Below are positions 21,773-33,381 of a DNA stretch of 64,000 nt, in pieces (within the stretch, counting starts at the first letter, position 1; each line of letters begins with the position of its first letter). The notes below the pieces were generated by a model that was not told where the DNA came from, searched no databases, and worked only from the letters and a program-made list of their open reading frames with translations. The DNA is from Parastagonospora avenae f. sp. tritici 18332-5. Lineage: Eukaryota; Ascomycota; Dothideomycetes; Pleosporales; Phaeosphaeriaceae. Position numbers and translations under genes: made by a program. The stretch is taken from the NCBI GenBank assembly GCA_022559985.1, contig JAFJTR010000012.1:310001-374000 (forward strand). The letters run 5' to 3'.

Positions 21773-24700
21773 CTACTGCGTAACCGCCCTCAACCCCTGC
21801 AACACCAGTCCAAACATAACCCCCCTCGCGACCCTCTCCTCCTGCAAACAATCAAACACCCTCCCCACCGCCTCCCCACTCGCCGCCTGTCCCATAACAC
21901 TCGTCAATGCACTCGGCATGCCCCTATCCACCACCAACCTCCTCGCCTTCACCCGCAACTTCTCCTTCTCCTCCTCGCCCATTTCCTCCGGCCAGCTCTT
22001 CAACTCTTCCTCCGTCGGCAGCCCGTTCTCGCGCATCTTGTGGATGTGGTACGCCAGCCCGGCGTCGGAGAGATTGGCGTCGAGCGCGGTGGTTTGCAGG
22101 AGGGATGTTATGGATGCGAGTTGTGGGTTGCCGGGGCGCAGGAGGAAGGTTTTCGCGGCGTTAAGGAGGGTACGGCGCAGGGTCCAGGCGGAGGAGAGGG
22201 TGTAGAGTTCGTTGATGACGGCGAAGAAGAGTTCGATTAGGACGGTGGTTTCGGTTTCAGTGAGGGGCGTGTGGGATTTGGGTTTGGTGGGGGAGGTACT
22301 TGTGGGTGGAAGCTTGGATGTGGAGGCTGGGAGGGATGTGGCTGATGGGCGGCGAGGGAGTGGTGGAATGGCTTCGTTGGCTTGCGAAGAGGATGTTGTG
22401 GATGCGCGGGAGGGGTTGCGGGCGTGTATTGCTGCTTCGACTGGTGGGGTCTTTGTCGCATAGTCGTCGGTTATCTCGCTGGGCATTGGTGGAAGGTTCA
22501 TGAGTTGATCGCCGCCCATGACGGGGCTGAGATCGAAGCTCTCCCTGACACTCGGGGCACGGCTGTTGCTGCGCGAGCCGAGCCTTGAAGACTTACCCGA
22601 TCGTTTACCATCTCCATCAGGATTGTATGAAGGCCTGCGCTCCATGGGCGCCTCCCGCTGCGGTTGCTGATCGATGACCGGAGACCTGGCTGAATCAATT
22701 GATGTGCGCTTTGTGGCCAGTGACAGCGAGCTCTCAGTACGGATGTGCGTGGGCAATTCCGAGACTGTAGACTCCGCCCGGTTGTGCCGATTCTGGATAG
22801 GCGCAGCAGAGTTGCTCGTTGTGCGGCTCAAGCTCGGTCTACTATCCTCAGCTGGTGTGCTAACATTACTGGCACTCGTGATGGTGTCACGGTGCTTCTT
22901 CGACCCTGATAGAGGTGTTGCAATGCTGCCCAGAACGCCGGTAACTCCCCCAAAGAGAGCTTTGCCGCCTCCCGCGACCTCCTTGGGTGCTTTGGTCATG
23001 ACATCGATCATGCCTTTCCCCATGGTGTCGAACGTCTGCCCTGCCCAACCAATGCCAGGAAATCCGCCTCCACTGGGTGTTTTGCCCGAGCCTAATTCTT
23101 TTTCCAGGAAGCGCTTCATGCCTTCGCTCTCAGCCAATGGCTTATACTTGACGGCATCGTTCAGGTACCTCTCAAGTTCTCCTCGGAGCGAAGCCTTCGT
23201 GTGACCCTTCCATGGTGGTAGAATCTTGTGTGCTTCGGTAAAGCCTGTGGTACCTGTGATGGCCGCGATACGACGAATGACTTCGTGCAGAGTCTCGAAC
23301 TCAGTGTACTTGCGAGCAGTCATCCACCCAGAATGATGGTGAGACTTTGGCTCTATCTGGATGAGATACTCGGTAGTTGGTCGATTCTTGATGGTCCCCT
23401 TCTCATTTGGCATGCTGTCATCGAAAATGGACATTGTCGCATTGTGAAGTGTGAGAGGCGGTGGTGTCTCTACTGCAGCCGGGTTGCTTTGAAGGGCGGT
23501 GGGAGGGTTGTTAGGTACTAGCTGGTCAAAGCTCGTAAATGCTCTTTTCACTTCCTGCTTTTGTGCTTCTTCCACTGCCTGCGGAGGTGATGCCGGCGCA
23601 ACTTCTGAGAACGATCGTGCGGTCAAGCCTGAGATGCCCAAGTCGTGGAGGTCTGACTCTGCCGGCGTCTCGCTCTGTGAAGAAGTAGGTGTCACGATAC
23701 CCTGGGTCGTGCTCTCGGACTGATCGTCGTTGAGCGTGGATGTAGATGTGCTATGTCGCTGCTGCTCCTGCAAACGCTTCGCATCCTCTTCAGCAATCAT
23801 CTGGCTCAAGCGCTGTGCCTCTTGCATAGCTTCGTCCATTGCATCTTGCGCCCTGCTCACAACTCGTTTGTGCTCTCTTCGCTCCGGCGAGTTGACCTCA
23901 TCAGAAGATCTCGCCTCGCGCTCTGCGCGAGCTTTGGCATTCTGTAGCTTCTGAGTCGACCCTTCGACGCCCGCATCGATGGCATTCATGAGCTCAGGTT
24001 CTCCGTCCTCGAGTGAATACACGATCCAGCCGTTGATCCACTCAGCCTTTGAGCAAGTCTTGACTATCATATCCAAGATGAGTTTGGCAAAGATTTGATG
24101 CAGAAAGATGCGTGCTGGAACACAATTGTACGTCTTGTGCTCCAGATAGTTTTGCAAAACGTCTTCAGTCGCCATACTGAACTGCTTCGCCTGGTATGCC
24201 GGGTCGAGCATGCTCGCCAGCTGACTGTCTCTCTTCATCTTGAGATATATGTCAACCGCTTCTGATGGAGCATCTCCCGGTGATGCCATGACTGCCGTCG
24301 ACAGCTCCTGCAGCAGAATAATCATAAACGAAGACGATCGCGTCACAAAATCAACGAAGTTGTCGGCTGGTCGCTTGCGGGACAGGTGGTTTGATACAGA
24401 CAGAACAAAAGCAGTCAGGGTCTGGCGACACGCGTTGGGAAAAGATTCTTCGAAAGGCAAGACTGGAGCGTACCACCATCTGCGCTCTATTAGAAACGTC
24501 TACATAGAATGATGCGCTGAGGACATACTTGACATAGTCGCGTATCACGGCATCCGTCAGCTCCGTGAGCGCTGCTGCCGTCTCCGGCTTAAACTCGGAG
24601 TAGTCGAGCGGCTTGCCAGAGTACAGCTTCAGCGACAGCTCCGAGTTGTCGTCTTCGCGCGAGCTCGTTTCTTGACCCCGGTTGCTATCCCGCCAGTCGA

Positions 24701-25094
24701 GTATTCTGTGCGCAACGTCTACTGCCAGCTCCCGTCGCCGCGTGTCGAGGTTCTTGCCCTGCTGTTCGCCGCCGTCGCCATTATGCGCATTTCCTTCCCA
24801 GGTCGCATGCAGCACTACGCCGCCTACAACGCCTATAAGGACAAGTCCGACTCGGCCGAGTATAAGGTATGTGCCCGCGCTGAGGCCTACGAGACATGCT
24901 CCAAGCGTTTCATTGCTTGCAGTTGCCAAGAACTGTAGAGTGCGGTCGGTAAGCGCTTTTACATCCAGCGACGGCGCTTTGTGCGCGTCTTTTTGCACGT
25001 CTTTCACCTCTGCGCTTCGTATATGGGGTATGTCGCGGAGGTTCTCGGGGTCGGAATCGCGCGAAGTAGGGGGAGCCAGAGCAGCGTCGGTCAT
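21773..25094 (-). CDS. PXA-PX-nexin C domain protein (Mdm1/Snx14-like sorting nexin)
   Basis: Likely a membrane-anchored tether of the endosome, vacuole or ER, of the PXA/PX/Nexin_C class. Exons 25094-24529 and 24479-21773 encode 1090 residues. Hydrophobic segments lie near residues 65-100 (LGACLVGLSAGTYLILG, VGLVLIGVVGGVVL). The PXA domain starts near residue 120 (RRELAVDVAHRILDW) and crosses the intron at YVK/WWYAP. A charged coiled coil follows (EREARSSDEVNS, RLSQMIAEEDAKRLQEQ). The PX domain is near residues 530-650, with EYLIQIEP, RKYTEFETLHEVIRR and LPPWKGHTKASLRGELERYL. A low-complexity Ser-rich region follows. The nexin C-terminal domain lies near residues 920-1080 (LIELFFAVINELYTLSSAW). 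I see no RGS domain, unlike Mdm1 itself. The intron is 49 bases. Confidence 0.85.
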
Positions 25095-25374
25095 GGTGGT
25101 TGTGTGTGCGCCAACATCTGGCGCTCGCAGACAAAGGGATGTCTTGGGCTATCGTGGAGGTCTCAGGAATGAAGGGCGAGCTAAACGTGGCGTCAATTCC
25201 AGCTGACGCTGGCGTTGGCTGCTGTTTCACTGCTGGTGATCTGAAAGGGCTCGGCGAAACGTAGCCCCGCCCCGCCCCGCCGTCTGGGGTACCTTTCAAC
25301 GCGCAACGATATTTTTAAACCTCGCCTTTAGACCACCACATCGTGTCCCAGTGCCCTTGCCAACACTGCCCACC
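25095..25374. promoter_or_regulatory. Divergent promoter, PXA protein and thioesterase
   Basis: The 280 bases between the two ATGs must serve both genes. They include a GC-box-like run at 25265-25281 made of three CCCCG/CCCGC units. No TATA box is obvious. Confidence 0.5.
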
Positions 25375-25833
25375 ATGAGCGCCGACGCACCCAACGACCC
25401 TGAGATTCTCGCACACGTCGAGAAGTTCTGGGAAGGTCGCAAGCCGTCGAGTCCCATCTACCAATTCTTGCTCGATGACATCAAAATCACCTATGCGTCC
25501 AAGGGCGTTGTCCGCGCACGCCTGCCCCTGACTAACAACCACGTGAACACGCACGGAGGTATCCATGGCTCTGTTTCAGCGACACTCATCGACTGGGTCG
25601 GCGGCATCGCCATCGCTGCATGGGACAACCGCACCAAGACGGGAGTAAGCACAGACATCCACATTTCCTACCAGAGTTCTGCCAAGGCCGGAGACACGAT
25701 TGAGATCGAAGGCAAGGCTGGCAAGGTCGGCGGCACGTTGGCTTTCACCACTGCCACGATATGGAAGCTGGTGGACGACAAGCCAGGGCCAATAGTCGCG
25801 ACTGGATCACACACCAAGTTTGTCAGGATATGA
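25375..25833 (+). CDS. Hotdog-fold acyl-CoA thioesterase (ACOT13/PaaI-like)
   Basis: Probably hydrolyses acyl- or aryl-CoA thioesters. It is intronless, with 152 residues and a good start context (CACCATGAG). The hotdog core has the family signature HVNTHGGIHGSVSATLIDWVGG; the HGG(I)HG segment and the following Asp supply the active site. The second half, GVSTDIHISYQSSAKAGDTIEIEGKAGKV, is the usual beta-sheet with the V-S-T-D-I-H-I-S-Y strand. I see no targeting sequence, so location is open (cytosol or mitochondrion). The start at 25375 is the first ATG; a GTG upstream at 25351 is not needed. Confidence 0.88.
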   Translation: MSADAPNDPEILAHVEKFWEGRKPSSPIYQFLLDDIKITYASKGVVRARLPLTNNHVNTHGGIHGSVSATLIDWVGGIAIAAWDNRTKTGVSTDIHISYQSSAKAGDTIEIEGKAGKVGGTLAFTTATIWKLVDDKPGPIVATGSHTKFVRI

Positions 25834-26439
25834 TGCACTCTGTCAAATTGCGAGTTTGCTGTACATCGATGCAAACTCCGTTCACACGCCATCTTTTTTG
25901 GGCTCTCATCTTACGCACCATAGATGAGGTACTCACTCGGATGGCGGAGATCAAAGACCTCTGTGCTTCAACAATCCGTGCTCTAACCTTCAAGCGACGA
26001 GAACATGGGAAGCGTGGAGGTCGACATATACATAAACAATGATGCAACATGTTGATTCAAAACGTTACAATGTGTTCAAACTGAGTTACCTTGTGCTAAT
26101 TAGCCTTTGACCGTTTCGAAACGTCATCAGGCAGTGGTATCATCATTACACGGGCATCCTTGTTGAGCACGGTCATTAACATTCACGATTCATCACAGTA
26201 GAGAAGAAAGTTTTGAAGTATCCAGAAGTTGCATTGCGATTAAGACTAGCGAGGAACGCCACTGAAGTCCAACCATTCCACCCAGATGCCTAAGCATATC
26301 CCAAGAACCAATGTCATCCAACTCCCTTTCCAATTGTCCGGACTCCGAAGTATCCATGCAAACACCTGAAAGCACAATACCAATATTACACAAGGCCACC
26401 CGTCATCATGATCATACTACGGTCATCACCCGAGTACAA
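25834..26439. other. Convergent 3' region
   Basis: The thioesterase and the giant coiled-coil gene converge here. The 606 bases hold their 3' UTRs, and no gene is supported. Confidence 0.5.
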
Positions 26440-29400
26440 CTATCCAACTGTGCTTGCCTCTTCTTCAGCCGCCCGACGGAAGTAATCCGCATCGACTTCG
26501 CTGTCGTTCCCAAACGCCGCCGTGGGCAAATCTGTGCCAACACCCGAGTCACTCGGTGCTGCGTACTCATCCTTCATCTCTTTCTTAACCTCCTCAATCG
26601 CACGTCCAATCTCCGAGTGCGTAGGGAGTTGCACGTCGGTGTCTGCAGTCGCAGTGGACATCTCCGAGGGGTTAAAGTTGAGGGTGGCAGTTGGCTCATC
26701 ATCCTCATTGTCTGCACCGCCCTCAGCCTCTGACGCCTCATCCTCAGAGTGCTCATCAGCTCCCTCGCCACGCGGGGTGGAAGAGGCATACGAGGTTCGG
26801 CGATCAATGTCGCTTCCAGTCATGTAAGACGAGCGGGAATCGTATGAGTACTGGCTACCGGTACCGCCGAAGCTCGAGCGGCGGTCATCGCCAGGCGTCT
26901 CGCCCTCCGCGTAGCTCTCGGCGTATGAGCGGCTGTCAATACTATAGCGGCGCTCAGTACCGGTCTCGCTCAGCTGGTCTTCTTCGATGATTGACGGAGC
27001 AAGCGACGCGATTGCCGCAAGCTTCTCCGTCTCGATCTCATCCTCTTCGTTCAGTGTTCCGTTCTCCTTGTTGGCAACGGCCATGCTGGGACGGCCGCCC
27101 CAGGAACCCTTGCGCATGCCGTAGCTGCTGTTCTTGACAGAGTGGCTACGTTTGATGCCGCCACCAGAGTTGGTCGCAGTGTTGGTGGTCGGGAAGGACT
27201 GGTGTCCAGGAGCTGGTGCATTCCCACTAATCTGACTCAGTGAGAGAATGCGACGCTGTGCTGGGTTGGTGGGTTGGCCGTTACGACGAATGGCCGGACG
27301 AGGCTTCAGGGCGAGGGAAAGGCCGTTGGCGGCTGCGCTGGGCGGAGGCATTAGCTTGCCCTCTTCGTTGACAGCATCGGTTCCCATGCGCTTCTTGCTC
27401 TTGCTGGGGCTCTTGGAGCCGCCCTTGACCATCATCAGAGCGCGAGAATGATCCATGATGCCATTGAGGATACGGCGCTCCAATGCGTCCGCCTTCGCGT
27501 CCATAAAGTTGAGCTCCTCGCGTCGAATATCCAGGGCAGTATGGAGAGAGGAAACCTCACCAGTGAGGCGAACCTTCTGGTTGGCAAGGTTCTCGCGCTC
27601 AACTTGCAAGGTGGCGACAATAGCAAGGAGAGTATCCTTTTCGTCCTTGAGCTCGAGCATGGTGCGCTCTTTCTCTTCCTTCAATTCGGCCATGACACGT
27701 TCCTTCTCTTCTCGCAACTCCTGCATCACGCGTTCCTTCTCAGCCTTAAGGTCTTGGATGTCGGCGTCGAGTTGCTCTTTCATCGTAGCCTTCTCAGTTC
27801 GTAGGTTCTCTAAGTCGGCCTCGAGCTGCTCCTTCTGGGTCGTCTTGCGCTCAACAAGAAGAGCGAGCTCCTCGGCTTCGCGCTCCTTGGACTCGTTGCC
27901 GTCGGTGATGAACTGAGTCTGTTTGGCCACAAAATCGCTCAACTCGGCGGCGGTAATCTTGACTTGTGCGTGGATCTCATCAAGTCGCTCAGATTGACCG
28001 CTGACCTTTGCAGCCTCGTCAGCATGAGTAAGGAGCTTGTCAAGCTTTTCTTGTACGACGCCATCATCATAAGCCGATGAAGGCTCGATAGCAAGAATCT
28101 TGTCCAGCTTCTCCTGAACCGGAGCATCGTCGTACTTCTCCGGAGTAGGTGCTGGCAGAAGCTTCGGTAGGTTGGCGAAGTGGGTTTGAAGCTCCTCGCC
28201 ACGAGCCTTGGTCTCCTCGTCCCATGCACGAGCGCGCTCGTCGGCTTCCTCCTTTGACTTCTGCGCGTGGTCGTAATGGGCTTTGACGAGGGCTTCGATC
28301 TCGTGGAGCGCCACCATGAACTTGGGATGGTACTCGGTGACGTTGTCCTGGAGGCTAGTGAACACGGTCTCGACGTTCTTGATCTCGTCGCGTGTGTGAG
28401 AATGTTCAGTCTTATCTTCAAGCTTCTGCTCTTCGAATTTACCAAGCGCCTCCTCGATCTTGCTCTTTTGCTCTTCGAACTTGATGAGTGTCTCATCGAT
28501 CTTCGTTGACACGTTCGTCGAGTCATCCGACCACTTTGTGGTAGCGCCCTCAAATCGGTCGTTCATTCCGGCAATGGTAGCGCCGAGGGTGTCGATAGTG
28601 AGACGGAGTTCATCGGCCATGGTCTTGGTGCTTTCAAGAATCTTCTCCTGCTCTTCGGCCTTTTCCTTCATGACCCTAGCCTGTTCGTCCGCGAGAAGCT
28701 GAGCATCATCGTACTTGGCCATCAGAACGTTGAACTTGTCGTCCAACTTTTCAGTGAAGCCAGTAACGATGGTATCCTTGAGTTCGTCGTGCTTCTCGAG
28801 CTGAAGCGCGGACTTCTCTGCCTGATCGTTCTGTAAAGACTCAATGGATCCATGGGCACGCTCGAACTCGCGGGCCACAGTTTCCATGAGGTCCTTCACA
28901 TCAGAAGTAACATTGTTGCTTCCAAGTGTTTCTTCCATGGCCCGGAAGGATTCCTTGAGAGCCTCCAGAGGGCTGCCTTCGACTAGATGGGCGGTGATCT
29001 CTAGCTTCATGTCGTCCAAGGCAGTCTTTACTTCGGTGATGTGCTCCTGGATCGCGTCGGCCTCGATCTTGCGATGTTCGAAATTCTGGGCTGTCTTGAT
29101 GATGTCCTCTTCATATGTGTCTTTCATTTTGTCGTGGCTGTCCCTGAAATCGTGAATGAGACCAGTCAGCTGCTCGATGTCGAACTTGAGCGGTAAAGTC
29201 TCCGGGTCGGGGAGCTTCATCTCATCCAGTTTGGCCTTGACATCATCAACCAACAGTGTGACAGCGTCAACATCAGCCTTCGTGGCCTTGGGGTCAGCTT
29301 CGTCATCTGGCTTTGCTGCGCGCATCTCGTCCAACGCGGTTTTGATGTCGTCGGCGATGACTTGAACAACAGTGACGTCGGCCTTTGTCGCTCCTTCGTC

Positions 29401-32400
29401 TTCAATCTTCTTGGCGAGAACTTCCAAAGCCTCAGACGTGGTTCGTACGACAAGCTCCACATCATCCAGATTTTCCTTGGTGACCATCGTCTCAGGATCA
29501 GGGAGGACGATCTCCTCGATCTTGGCTTTGGTGTTCGCAAGAAGGGTCTCGATAGCGTCTGTGTCTTCCTTCTTTGCGATGCCATCGGGAAGAAGAGGTG
29601 GTGATTCTTCTCGATCCTGTAGCAGGAGCACGGCAGCCTGAACGTCCTTGAGGAGCTCCTCAATAGCTGTCAGGTCTTCCTTCATGACCGATCCGACTGG
29701 AGCAGCTCCATCAGCCTCTGCGGTCGGTGTCGCCTGTTGCGTGTGCAGGTTTGCATCCATGGACTCCATCTTTCCTTGGATCTGGGACAGGATGAGCTCC
29801 ATCCTCTCAAAGTCATGTTGCGGCTGCTGATGAGGCTCATGTTGCATCGGGACCTCCTCGACGATCTCGCGGGATGTTGTTTGCAGCTGATCGGCATCCT
29901 CTGCCAGGACGACTTCGTTACCGGCAGGAGGCATTGGTTCGTCGAGATCGGTCGCGGATCTCACAGACTTGAGGAGATGGATCTCCTCACGCAATCCCGC
30001 CAAGCCCTCCTTCAGAGTGTCCAGAATCTCGTAAGATACGGTCATGTCAACTGGCTTGTCTGCGAACTTGTTGACGTCCGCACGAAGACCCTCAAGGCCT
30101 TCGCTCATTGCATCAATGATCTCACCAGTCGCCGAGGTGCTGTCAGGACCATTGAGCCGCTTCTCGAGGTGCGAGCGCAGGTCGTCTAGGCCAAGGCGAA
30201 CAGCTTCCAAGACCTCCTCCGTGTCGGCGCGGGAGTGCTCCCGGGTCAAACCGTCAGACTGACGGATTTGCTCCAGCTCTCCGCGGAGGGCTTCGAGAAG
30301 TTCCTCATTGACGCCTCCGGACTTCGTGCCCAATTTAATCTCCTCAAGACCCGCCTTGAGAGTCTCCAGGAGAGCAGTCTTGTCGTTGTCTCCAGCAGGC
30401 ACTAAAGCGCTGCTGAGGGACTCTTTGAAGGCTTCAAGTTGACTTTCAATCGTCGCGACGTTATCCCGGGAAGCAGACTCCTGTGAGGACCTGAGACCTT
30501 CGATAAGCTCTCGAACCGCATCGACGATGTCGTCCTTGTCGGCTGCACCTCCTGATCTGACAAGAGTGCCACCAAGGGTTTCGCGCAAGTGTTCGAATTC
30601 CTCTTTCATCGAAGCGATCATCTCGTCGTTGGAAGCCATGGAAGACTGGCTCTCTCCAACAAGGGCGTGCAGTCCAGTCAAGCCGGCTTGTAGGCTTTCC
30701 AGAACGTCGTTCTTGTGACTGGCTGAGTCGCCGAGGATTACTTCCTTGAGCTGATCGAACTCGTGCTTCATGGCCTCGTTGATGTCGTCGCTGGACTCGT
30801 CGTCCTCGCCTCTAAGAGCAACCTGGGACTTCATCTCGTTGAAACCTGCGTTGATAGCGGCTAGCAGTTCGTCCTTGTTGTTAGAAGCCGGGAGGAACTG
30901 AGACGTCAACTTCTCGTGTAGGTTTTCGAATTCGGACTTGATGTAAGACACCATGTCGCCGCGGTTCCAGGCTTGATCGCCCCGAGGGCCTTCAGCAACA
31001 TAACCTTGAACGTCTTCACGAAGCTTCTCAAGTTCCAAGCTGATGTGGTCTACGATGTGATCTGTGTCGGACACATCGCGGGAGCTAGCGTCGGACTTTT
31101 GGATCTCCACGCGAAGGGTCTCCAGGCCATCGCGAAGGGCATCAAGTACCTGTTCGGTGTCGCGACCGCCGGCAGAAGAGTAGCCCTTGAACTCTGAGTG
31201 CATGCTGTCGACGAGGGCCTCGAGGCGTTGCAAGACGGCGTTATTTTGCGCCTCAACCTGTGGCCTGTTTTCTTCCAAAGCAGCTTTGACCGCATCGATG
31301 ATCTGCTCAGCAGGGAGCTCGATCTCCAGTTCTCTCTGGGGTATCGTTGGCTTGATGTCCTCCAGGCATTCGCGAACAGTCATTAAGATCTCCTCGCGAA
31401 TTTCGTGGGCCTCGTTGATAGGTGCTGGCAGCTTCACTTGCTGCAGGGACTCGTGGACGATGCTTTCCACATCTTCCCTCTTCACACCACCAGAGCCGTT
31501 GTAGTCCTGGAGGCCTTCGCGCAAACACTGCAAGATCTCGTCGCGCTCCAACCCGAATTGTTGGATCTCGACATTAGGCTTGATCTCCACGCTATCGTAG
31601 GCCTCACGGACCGCGCCAATAATGGCCTCCTTGTCTAGCGCAATGCCTTGTGGATGGTGCTGGTCCAGACCTCGTTCTGCGAGTGCGTGCTTCACGACGT
31701 CGTAAACCTCGTTGCTGTCAACTGTGTTGCGGGTGACAACAGATGACATCGATTGACGTCTGCGCTCGCGCATGACCTTATCCATGTGCTCCTTCAAGTT
31801 CGCGAGGCCTTCCTGGACAATGGCGTTAATGTCCTGGCTTGGTCCTGGTGCTGCCCCTGGAGAGCGCGCCTCCTCGGCTTCCTCGATTTTGCGAGCAAGC
31901 TCACGACCCATGCCCAGGACCTCTCCTCGCAAGTCCTGAACCAACGTCTTGGTGGACATGGTCACGCAACCAGACTCGGCTACACTGTCCTTAATCTTGC
32001 GCAAGAACTTGAGCATCTCGTCGCTTACAAAGTCGGCGGCTTTGGGACTGGTGTAAGCTTGGCCGCCCGGGTAGGTATCGGTCATCGTTCGAGTGAGCGC
32101 ACCGGAGCCTGGAGAAGGTTGGAAAGCTGCGGCCATGGGATGTGCAGTTGACCCTTGCTTCACGAATTCGGCAAGCTCTGTGACCTTCTTCGCTGTCTCC
32201 CCAGTGGCTTTGTCGACAAGCTTCTGCAGACTGGCGACGAGACGATCCTGCCCATCCTTTGTGACCATCTCGCGGATGATCTTCTCCAGCATTGCGACAC
32301 TGGCAGCACCCTCTACGGAGTACGGGTTGGGGCTTCCCATCCGCTCATCTCCCCAGCCGTTTGGTGATGGCATCCGCGGGAAGGTGAACTGCTTAGTCGG

Positions 32401-33381
32401 TGTCATGTGTGGGTCCTGGAGGTTCAAGCTACTAGATCGAGGAGCGTCTCCTGGGGCCGCTGCAGGTGCTTGGTACTGCTGTTGTTGCTTCTGCGCCGCC
32501 ATTGTATGTAGAAGATCCTTGAGCGACTTGCGGATATCTTCATCACGCGAGTTCGTGGCCTCCTTGAGGCTGATGAGATCGGTTGCGTTGTCTTTGCTGC
32601 GGCGGCTCAATTGTGACATGTCCTTCTGCAGACTAGAGACAATTGAGTTGATGCTCATCAATTGCGTGGAGATGGAATCCACCGGCTGTACCGCTGGACC
32701 AGGAGATCGTGCAGATGAGTTGGAGACATTCTGTAGCGGCGGCGGGTCGAGGATATGTGGGGGAATCGTCATGGTCTGCAGCGCCATCATCGTGGCTGAT
32801 GGCGGAGTGTTCTCTCCGAGGAGAGCTCGGTGGCTCGGGCGCACCGCAGAGGTGTCCTTGATCTCGAAACGTGCTGACGGGGTTGGTGTGCCGTTCCTTG
32901 AGGTCGGCTCAGGATCCTTGGCGAAAGGGTCTTTGCTGAAGGCATCTTTGCTGAAGTAGTCTTTGTTCAGGTCCCGTGCTGGTGATCCGTTTCGTGTCTT
33001 AGGTCGCTCTGGTGATCGCTCGGGTGACCGATGAGTGTCGAGGTAGCTGCGGAGGTCTCGTACGCTGCCGGGCTGTAACGACTGCATGCGCTTGTGTGTT
33101 GTGCCTTTGATCAGAGAGCGCTCAGGCGACTTCTGTGGCATAGGATTAGTTGTGTATGAACTCGCAGGTAAGCTCTCTCGCGCCTTCTCTTCTAGCGCCT
33201 TAGCCGCCTGCATGATGAGTGCAGATGTGTTTGGGCGCGTAGTGAGATTCGGCGAGCCTGGGTTCAAGGGCAGTGGTGGCGGTGCCCGCTCTGGGTCTGA
33301 ACTATCCCACCTGAGTCGGCGTGTTAGTTTCATGGTCGCGCGTGTTTACTTCTGGAGTCGGATGCGACGGAAGACGTACAT
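26440..33381 (-). CDS. Giant coiled-coil scaffold-like protein, function unknown
   Basis: Exon 2 runs from 33310 to the stop at 26440. The start codon appears to be formed by splicing: AT at 33381-33380 joins G at 33310 across a GT-AG intron (33311-33379). The product begins MWDSSDPERAPPPLPL and has 2290 residues. Order: a basic Ser/Pro-rich N terminus to about residue 190; a coiled coil near 210-280; degenerate repeats of a helix pair (LDxLKxGLxxLR type) through the first half; a second repeat class with KADVxAVxxLxDDVKxKLDEM; then a long coiled coil with a dense Glu/Lys heptad region (KERVMQELREEKERVMAEL) near residue 1900. The tail is Ser/Arg-rich (RRYSIDSRSYAESYAEG, RRSSFGGTGSQYSYDSRSSY) and ends acidic. 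There is no motor, PH or enzyme domain that I recognise. A septal, cortical or organelle tether would fit, but that is only inference. Confidence 0.85.
29150..29640 (-). repeat. Second protein-repeat class in the coiled-coil gene
   Basis: This part of the giant coiled-coil gene encodes at least four related units of about 40-50 residues: KEDTDAIETLLANTKAKIEEI, KENLDDVELVV, KADVTVVQVIADDIKTALDEM and KADVDAVTLLVDDVKAKLDEM. Spacing PDPET segments separate some of them. They differ from the units at 29960-31165 and probably arose by separate internal duplication. Confidence 0.6.
29960..31165 (-). repeat. Degenerate ~35-45 residue repeats in the coiled-coil gene
   Basis: About a dozen diverged copies of one helical unit are read on the minus strand. 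The clearest are EQVLDALRDGLETLRVEI, DVLESLQAGLTGLHALV, ALLETLKAGLEEIKL, ELLEALRGELEQIRQ, EVLEAVRLGLDDLRSHL, EIIDAMSEGLEGLRADV and EILDTLKEGLAGLREEI. The consensus is an acidic start, then I-x-x-A/T-h-x-x-G-L-x-x-L-R. Units are separated by polar linkers, so this looks like an array of short amphipathic helices and not one continuous coil. Confidence 0.65.

Noticed and set aside
33310..33333. ATG at 33333 as the start of the giant coiled-coil protein
   Set aside because: It lies inside a good GT-AG intron. The spliced AT/G start gives the cleaner MWDSSDPERAPP beginning in the same frame.
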